From an uncultured Lachnospiraceae bacterium (GTDB lineage Bacteria; Bacillota; Clostridia; Lachnospirales; Lachnospiraceae), in the NCBI GenBank assembly GCA_900315945.1, contig ONAZ01000013.1, positions 1-64,000 on the forward strand: a stretch of DNA of 64,000 nucleotides, in the 5' to 3' direction. Under the pieces are notes generated by a model. It was not told the DNA's origin and ran no database searches. It was given only the letters and a program-made list of their open reading frames with translations. How positions within the stretch are numbered: the stretch's first letter is position 1; each line of letters begins with the position of its first letter. Shown here piece by piece: positions 58,989 to 64,000 of the stretch. The translations under genes were made by a program, and so were the position numbers.

Positions 58989-60119
58989 ATGAGTAATAGA
59001 GTTTTGATGGTAGCCACGGTTCCATCTATGATTGGTCAATTTAATATGAACAACATACAGTTATTGCTTGATTTAGATTATCAAGTGGATGTTGCTGCAG
59101 ATTTTAAAGACACAAGTATTTGGCCAAGGGAAAGGGCAAAGCAATTAGTAGCTGAATTGAAGGGGAAAGGTGTTAAATGCATTCAAGTTGATTTCTCAAG
59201 ACAACCATTGAACATTAAGCATCATATAGGTTCATACAGAAGAATTCTTAATCTGATTAGAGCAAGAAATTATTCGTTTATTCATACACATACACCAATT
59301 GCTTCTGCAATTGTCAGACTTTGTGCTAATAAAACCGGGACTAAGGTTATATATACGGCACATGGTTTTCATTTTTATGAGGGTGCACCATTAAAGAATT
59401 GGATTGTATATTATCCTATCGAAAGATGGTTGAGCAGATATACAGATGTGCTTATCACTATTAATAAAGAAGATTACAGAAGGGCAAAGAAGCATTTTAA
59501 TGCAAGAAAGATGGTGTATATTCCCGGTGTGGGAGTTGATATTTCAAAGTATATCCCCAACAAAGAAGGAAGAAAAAAGATAAGAAAAGAACTCGGGGTA
59601 AGTGATGACCAAATAGTACTTTTGTCTGTAGGTGAGCTTAATGAGAATAAAAACCATATTTCTGTGATTATGGCAATACAAGGACTTAATTATGTATATG
59701 TTATTGCAGGAATAGGAGAAAATGAAGAAGTGTTAAAGAAAGCAGCAATTGATAATGACGTTGATCTGCGACTAATAGGGTATCGAACGGACATATCAGA
59801 TGTATATAGAGCGGCAGATATATATGTATTACCAAGTTTAAGAGAGGGATTGAATGTTAGCCTTATGGAAGCAATGGCTGCAGGGCTTCCGGTAGTCTGC
59901 GGAAATATAAGAGGTAATGTTGATTTGGTTGATGAAAATTCCGGAGCAACATTTGATCCGCATGATTCATCAGAAATGTCTTATTCAATAAAAACTGTTA
60001 TTGCTTCTGATAGAAAAAAACTTGGAGCGAATAATAAAAATAGGATAAAAAAATGTGATTGTAATATCATCAATAATTCTATGAAAGATATATATACACA
60101 GGTTAATAATGATGGATGA
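58989..60119 (+). CDS. GT4-family glycosyltransferase (PglA/CapM-like)
   Basis: The 376-residue GT-B enzyme has the N-terminal half with HTHTPIASAIVRL and TAHGFHFYEGAP. That half resembles the UDP-GalNAc transferases that act on undecaprenyl-linked diacetylbacillosamine. The C-terminal donor-binding half has SVGELNENKNH and the EX7E motif region SLREGLNVSLMEAMAAG. It probably adds the second sugar on the lipid carrier at the cytoplasmic face. AAGGA lies before the ATG. The next gene overlaps by 11 bases. Confidence 0.9.
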   Translation: MSNRVLMVATVPSMIGQFNMNNIQLLLDLDYQVDVAADFKDTSIWPRERAKQLVAELKGKGVKCIQVDFSRQPLNIKHHIGSYRRILNLIRARNYSFIHTHTPIASAIVRLCANKTGTKVIYTAHGFHFYEGAPLKNWIVYYPIERWLSRYTDVLITINKEDYRRAKKHFNARKMVYIPGVGVDISKYIPNKEGRKKIRKELGVSDDQIVLLSVGELNENKNHISVIMAIQGLNYVYVIAGIGENEEVLKKAAIDNDVDLRLIGYRTDISDVYRAADIYVLPSLREGLNVSLMEAMAAGLPVVCGNIRGNVDLVDENSGATFDPHDSSEMSYSIKTVIASDRKKLGANNKNRIKKCDCNIINNSMKDIYTQVNNDG

Positions 60120-61227
60120 TAAAGTAATAGTCATTAATTATACCGGAAGACGCGGTGCCGGTAATCTTGCGGCATATGAGATCTCAAAGGCGCTAACTGA
60201 GAATGGTTTTAAAGTTATACCTATTATCTCATCTAATATAGAAAATATTGAAATGTGGAAGAGTGTTAATTTTGAAAAACTTGTGATTGTTAACACATAT
60301 AATAACAAGCTGTCGTTTCTTGTTAATACACTTTTGTTTCCTGTTAAAACAGCACCACGGATTAGAAAAGAACTGAAAGGCGTCAGCATTATGGCGGTTT
60401 ATTGTCCGATGTTGACTTTATGGTCGGATAGAATCAATTCATTATTCAATAATTCGAAGGTAATTATGGCTATTCATGATCCTATTCCGCATTCTGGAAC
60501 TTCAGGAATATTGAAGTATTTTAATAGAAAAAGAGCCATATATGATGCGGTTGTTGTTCATAGTAAAGTTTATGTAAAGCAGATTTCAAAAATTAGGAAT
60601 ACTAATGAAAAGGTATATTATATTCCTTTAGGATTACTCAATGTATATAGAGATATAGATAATAAGAAGTCAATCATTGAATATGACGATTCCAAGACTA
60701 ATTTTGTGTTTTTTGGCAGAATTGAAAAATATAAAGGATTGGATATTCTTGCTGATGCATGGCAAGAGTTACAAAAAAAATATCAAGATAAAATCACACT
60801 TAGTATTATTGGGAGCGGGGATTTTAGCCCTTATATTGATAAATATAAGGGGTTTAATAATGTAAGAATTATTAATCGTTGGATTTATGATGAAGAGGTA
60901 GAAAGTGTTTTTGTGGGAGATAATCTCATATGTGTATGTCCTTACAGAGATGGAACCCAGTCTGGTGTAATCCTTACGGCCCTTGATTATGGAGTACCTT
61001 CAATTGCAACTAATACAGGAGGAATATCCGAACAGGTAGTTGATGGTGAGACAGGAAAACTAATATCACCGAACAGTGTCAAGGAACTATATGATTCAAT
61101 GGAAGAATTTATTATAGATAAAGATAGACTTTCTGTGATGAAAAAGGAAATAAGTAATTACAAAAAATATATAAGTTGGGACAAATCTGCCGGAGAATTA
61201 ATCAAAGTTATAGAAGATGTTTCATAG
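60109..61227 (+). CDS. GT4-family glycosyltransferase
   Basis: This 372-residue GT-B enzyme has the N-terminal glycine-rich segment NYTGRRGAGNLAAYEI (acceptor side) and a C-terminal half with FVFFGRIEKYKGLDIL and YRDGTQSGVILTALDYGVPSIATNTGG, the usual nucleotide-sugar region. Donor and linkage cannot be read from sequence. The start overlaps the preceding gene by 11 bases, implying coupled translation. Confidence 0.88.
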   Translation: MMDDKVIVINYTGRRGAGNLAAYEISKALTENGFKVIPIISSNIENIEMWKSVNFEKLVIVNTYNNKLSFLVNTLLFPVKTAPRIRKELKGVSIMAVYCPMLTLWSDRINSLFNNSKVIMAIHDPIPHSGTSGILKYFNRKRAIYDAVVVHSKVYVKQISKIRNTNEKVYYIPLGLLNVYRDIDNKKSIIEYDDSKTNFVFFGRIEKYKGLDILADAWQELQKKYQDKITLSIIGSGDFSPYIDKYKGFNNVRIINRWIYDEEVESVFVGDNLICVCPYRDGTQSGVILTALDYGVPSIATNTGGISEQVVDGETGKLISPNSVKELYDSMEEFIIDKDRLSVMKKEISNYKKYISWDKSAGELIKVIEDVS

Positions 61228-61261
61228 AGAATGAATAATTAATTATTTGAGTGAGGCTAAT

Positions 61262-61783
61262 ATGAATATTAGATATTTTTTTGCAAAAACTAAATCAAAA
61301 CTATTTAATAACCATGAAATATTAGTTGATTATCATAGGAAAAGAGGCATTCATATCGGTAAGGATTGTTTGATATGTTCAGATATGCTCAGTGATGAAC
61401 CGTTCTTGATTAGTATAGGTGATAGATGCGTAATAAGTACGGATGTCGACTTTGTCACTCATGATTTTAGCATAAGCAGGGTCATCCCGGATAAATCAAA
61501 TCTGTATGGAAATATAACAATAGGAAATAACTGCTTTATAGGTGCAAGAAGTGTCTTGATGTATGGAATTGAACTTCCGGATAATGTAATAGTTGCTGCC
61601 GGGTCGGTTGTAGTTAATTCCTTTGGCGAAGGTAATGTTGTTATTGGTGGTAATCCGGCTAGGATAATAGGAACATGGGATGATTTAGAAGAAAAGTATA
61701 AGGATAAGGCGACATATGCCGCCGGCATTAAAGATAGAGTTGATAATAATCCTGAAATATTAGTTAAAAGAAAGAGTAAATAA
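61262..61783 (+). CDS. Hexapeptide-repeat acyltransferase (LacA/CysE-like)
   Basis: The 173-residue protein contains left-handed beta-helix turns: IGKDCLICSDMLSDEPFLISIGDRCVISTDVDFVTHD, then GNITIGNNCFIGARSVL and DNVIVAAGSVVVN. VTHD supplies the likely catalytic His. It probably acetylates a sugar in the glycan. The ATG at 61262 follows GTGAGG; a TTG 15 bases upstream was rejected. The 3' end is 2 bases from the next glycosyltransferase. Confidence 0.85.
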   Translation: MNIRYFFAKTKSKLFNNHEILVDYHRKRGIHIGKDCLICSDMLSDEPFLISIGDRCVISTDVDFVTHDFSISRVIPDKSNLYGNITIGNNCFIGARSVLMYGIELPDNVIVAAGSVVVNSFGEGNVVIGGNPARIIGTWDDLEEKYKDKATYAAGIKDRVDNNPEILVKRKSK

Positions 61784-61785
61784 AC

Positions 61786-62955
61786 ATGAAAATACTATAT
61801 GTTGTTTCAAGACCATTAGAAATAAACACATCATCTTCGATTAGAAATCGTGCAACAATTATGGGGCTTGCAGAGAATGGTCACGAGGTTGATCTTATTA
61901 CAACTGTACCGGATTCTAATCATTTTGCATATGATGATTCAATGACTATTGAAGGTGTAAAAGTTACATATATCAGACTTGAAGGAATACAGTCGGTGGC
62001 AAGACTCGGAAGGAAAATGAAGTTTCTGGATCCTTTAAAAAAAGCTGTTGTAAAATACATGGATTCAAATGATATATATGACAATTTGAAAGGAATAGTT
62101 GATCATGTATCGGAGGTTGACTGCCGTAAGTATGATTTGATTATATCTTCATCTGATCCTAAGTCGTCTCATTTGTTTGTTGATAGAATGCTGGAACAGA
62201 AGGAGTTCAGTGCAAAATGGATTCAAATATGGGGTGATCCTTTTTTGTCAGATATTACACTTTCTCAAGGTAAAAATAGGGAGGAAGTCTTTAATGAAGA
62301 GAGAAGATTAATATCTAAGTGCGATAAAGTTGTATATGTTTCCGGACTAACACTGGAATCACAACAAGAAATATACTCTGAATTCGCCGATAAAATGGTA
62401 CATATTCCTGTGCCGTATCTTGATGAAATTATAGGTGGGGAGAGCGATTTTAGTAATAAGAAATGTATTAGATTGGCTTACTGTGGTGATTATACAAGTA
62501 ACGTAAGAAATATTATACCATTGTATGATGCACTAAAGATATTAGAAGATAGATGCGAGATAAGAATATGTGGTAATTCAGATTTAAATATTGATTCTTA
62601 TAATAATATTACTATAACTGGTAGAGAGCCTTATGAAGAGGTGGAAAAAATAGAAAGAAATGCGGATATTCTTGTTCATATCAGTAATTTGTCCGGAAGT
62701 CAAATCCCGGGAAAGATTTATCAATATTCCGGAACAGACAAGCCAATCCTATTTATTCTCGATGGAGATAAATTGGCGATTAGAGAACAGTTCGAGAAAT
62801 ACAATAGATATTGTTTCGCAGATAACGACAAGGAATCAATTATCAATGCTATTGATGGAATAATTACTGATAGTAGAGAGTACAAGCCGTTGCAGGAATT
62901 TTCAAGAAAAGCAATAGCAAATAGAATAACAAGTATTATAAAAAACAATTCTTAG
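61786..62955 (+). CDS. Glycosyltransferase, GT4-like
   Basis: The 389-residue protein has a GT-B layout. The N-terminus KILYVVSRPLEINTSSSIRNRATIMGLAENGHEVDLIT is an acceptor-binding half. The C-terminal half has RLAYCGDYTSNVRNIIPLYDAL and LVHISNLSGSQIPGKIYQYSGTDKPIL, a weaker version of the GT4 donor site. Substrate is unknown. It belongs to the same run of closely spaced glycan genes. The gap before the following dehydrogenase (54 bases) includes AAAGGAG. Confidence 0.82.
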   Translation: MKILYVVSRPLEINTSSSIRNRATIMGLAENGHEVDLITTVPDSNHFAYDDSMTIEGVKVTYIRLEGIQSVARLGRKMKFLDPLKKAVVKYMDSNDIYDNLKGIVDHVSEVDCRKYDLIISSSDPKSSHLFVDRMLEQKEFSAKWIQIWGDPFLSDITLSQGKNREEVFNEERRLISKCDKVVYVSGLTLESQQEIYSEFADKMVHIPVPYLDEIIGGESDFSNKKCIRLAYCGDYTSNVRNIIPLYDALKILEDRCEIRICGNSDLNIDSYNNITITGREPYEEVEKIERNADILVHISNLSGSQIPGKIYQYSGTDKPILFILDGDKLAIREQFEKYNRYCFADNDKESIINAIDGIITDSREYKPLQEFSRKAIANRITSIIKNNS

Positions 62956-63009
62956 ATAATAGTATGGTTTAACGTTTTATATAAGTATTAAAAGGAGTAT
63001 ATACATATC

Positions 63010-64000
63010 ATGGTAAACGTAATAGGACTTGGATATATAGGTTTACCTACCGCTTTGATGCTTGCATCGCATGGTGTTGAGGTTGTAGGAACAGATTGCA
63101 ATAGAGAACTTGTTGAAGAATTAAAAGAAGGTAAGGCATCTTTTGATGAAGAAGGAATAGATGAATTGTTGGAAAAGGCAATACAAATGGGTATTGTTTT
63201 TCAATCTGAATATCAAAAAGCAGATGTTTATATTATTTCTGTTCCGACGCCATATGATAAATTCAGCAAAAAAGTAAATCCTAAATATGTTGTAAGTGCG
63301 GTGACGGATGTACTGAATGTCGCAGAAAAAGGCGCAATTCTAGTTATTGAATCAACTGTGTCTCCCGGAACAATAGAGAAATATATAAGACCGGTAATAG
63401 AGAATGCGAACTATGTTATAGGCGATGATATTCATCTAGTTCATGCACCCGAACGAATTATTCCCGGCAATATGGTTTATGAACTACTGAATAACAATCG
63501 AACCATTGGTGCGGATGATAAGGAAATTGGGACAAAGATTAAAGACATTTATAGTACATTTTGTCAGGGTGAAATAGTTGTTACAGACATAAAAACAGCT
63601 GAGATGTCCAAAGTAGTAGAAAACACGTATAGAGCAGTTAACATTGCTTTTGCCAACGAATTAGCGAAGATTTGTCGTCATGATAATATGGATGTTTACG
63701 AGATTATTGATATCTGTAATATGCATCCGCGTGTAAATATACTTCAACCCGGCCCGGGTGTGGGAGGACATTGTATTTCGGTTGATCCATGGTTTTTAGT
63801 TGGTGATTATCCGAGTTTGGCAAAGGTAATAGATGAATCAATGAAAACAAATGACGGAATGCCTGATTTTATACTCAACCGTATTTATGAAATTATGCGA
63901 GAGAATAAAATGACAGATATCTCTAAGGTTGGGTTGTACGGACTTACATACAAAGAAAATGTTGATGATATGCGCGAATCTCCATCGCTTCAGCTTCTTG
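63010..64000 (+). CDS. wecC: UDP-N-acetyl-D-mannosamine dehydrogenase (WecC-like), 3' end beyond window
   Basis: The open frame of 330 codons runs off the right edge. It starts MVNVIGLGYIGLPTALMLASHGVEVVG, a UDP-glucose/GDP-mannose dehydrogenase Rossmann fold. SVPTP, ESTVSPGT and HAPERIIPGNM follow. The catalytic cysteine is in GGHCISVDPWF, the form found in UDP-ManNAc dehydrogenases. The enzyme oxidises UDP-ManNAc twice to UDP-ManNAcA. AAGGAG is 12 bases before the ATG, a long spacing, but no better start exists. An epimerase (WecB) would be expected downstream, outside this window. Confidence 0.9.
   Translation, partial: MVNVIGLGYIGLPTALMLASHGVEVVGTDCNRELVEELKEGKASFDEEGIDELLEKAIQMGIVFQSEYQKADVYIISVPTPYDKFSKKVNPKYVVSAVTDVLNVAEKGAILVIESTVSPGTIEKYIRPVIENANYVIGDDIHLVHAPERIIPGNMVYELLNNNRTIGADDKEIGTKIKDIYSTFCQGEIVVTDIKTAEMSKVVENTYRAVNIAFANELAKICRHDNMDVYEIIDICNMHPRVNILQPGPGVGGHCISVDPWFLVGDYPSLAKVIDESMKTNDGMPDFILNRIYEIMRENKMTDISKVGLYGLTYKENVDDMRESPSLQLL

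Noticed and set aside
1..64000. CRISPR arrays, prophage structural genes, rRNA genes
   Set aside because: No regularly spaced short repeats, phage morphogenesis genes or rRNA sequence were seen.

Overview
This is an AT-rich chromosomal segment from a Gram-positive anaerobe. It most resembles a gut Lachnospiraceae member (Lachnospira/Butyrivibrio/Eubacterium-like). The grounds are the low G+C, strong AGGAGG-type ribosome sites, pyruvate:ferredoxin oxidoreductase, an L,D-transpeptidase, a DUF4364 protein, a YolD/Y-family polymerase pair and GPH-type sugar uptake. The assignment is inferred from gene content only; no 16S rRNA gene is present. Nearly all genes lie on the + strand. The exceptions are a membrane protein at the left end, a tRNA-Leu, two insertion sequences and an ABC-F ATPase.

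Layout. 0.1-11.5 kb: housekeeping and envelope genes (hslO, L,D-transpeptidase, hisC, a small-multidrug-export-type protein, malQ, a lipid kinase, a GGDEF protein), tRNA-Leu(AAG), and a membrane-anchored protein ending in a DnaA domain-IV-like fold followed by a polyprenol/diacylglycerol kinase-like protein. 11.6-18.4 kb: a TetR-controlled glycoside locus (regulator, GH2 beta-galactosidase-type enzyme, a 498-residue protein of unknown function, GPH symporter with a large insert). 18.4-22.6 kb: two paralogous 141-residue secreted proteins behind near-identical promoters whose -35/-10 spacers are AT-dinucleotide repeats, separated by a nested pair of IS3-family elements. 22.6-25.9 kb: a metal-efflux module (HMA protein, P1B ATPase, ArsR/SmtB sensor) interspersed with two very long palindromes. 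25.9-40.3 kb: RNA/DNA maintenance genes (pseudouridine synthase, SOS-type Y polymerase plus YolD, a TtcA-AlkD fusion, aminopeptidase P, polA, coaE), an FtsA-like actin ATPase, a WalJ-type hydrolase, and ACT and PFL proteins. 40.3-42.6 kb: an inverted pair of the same repeat family seen at 23 kb, then an ABC-F ATPase. 42.8-54.3 kb: a Wzz-like protein, a hybrid-binding-domain/RNase HIII fusion, nifJ, a CBS-type pyrophosphatase, malic enzyme and DUF4364. 54.3-64 kb: a surface glycan locus that encodes the steps to UDP-N,N'-diacetylbacillosamine, then glycosyltransferases, an acyltransferase and a UDP-ManNAc dehydrogenase cut by the window end.

Most notable is a repeat family with three copies here (22929-23363, 40343-40606, 40655-40945). 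Each copy is a long imperfect palindrome with a two-hairpin head that shows compensatory base changes between copies, as expected of a selected structure. Other points of interest are the AT-repeat promoters of the secreted paralogs, the DnaA-IV membrane protein, the TtcA-AlkD fusion and the RNase HIII fusion.
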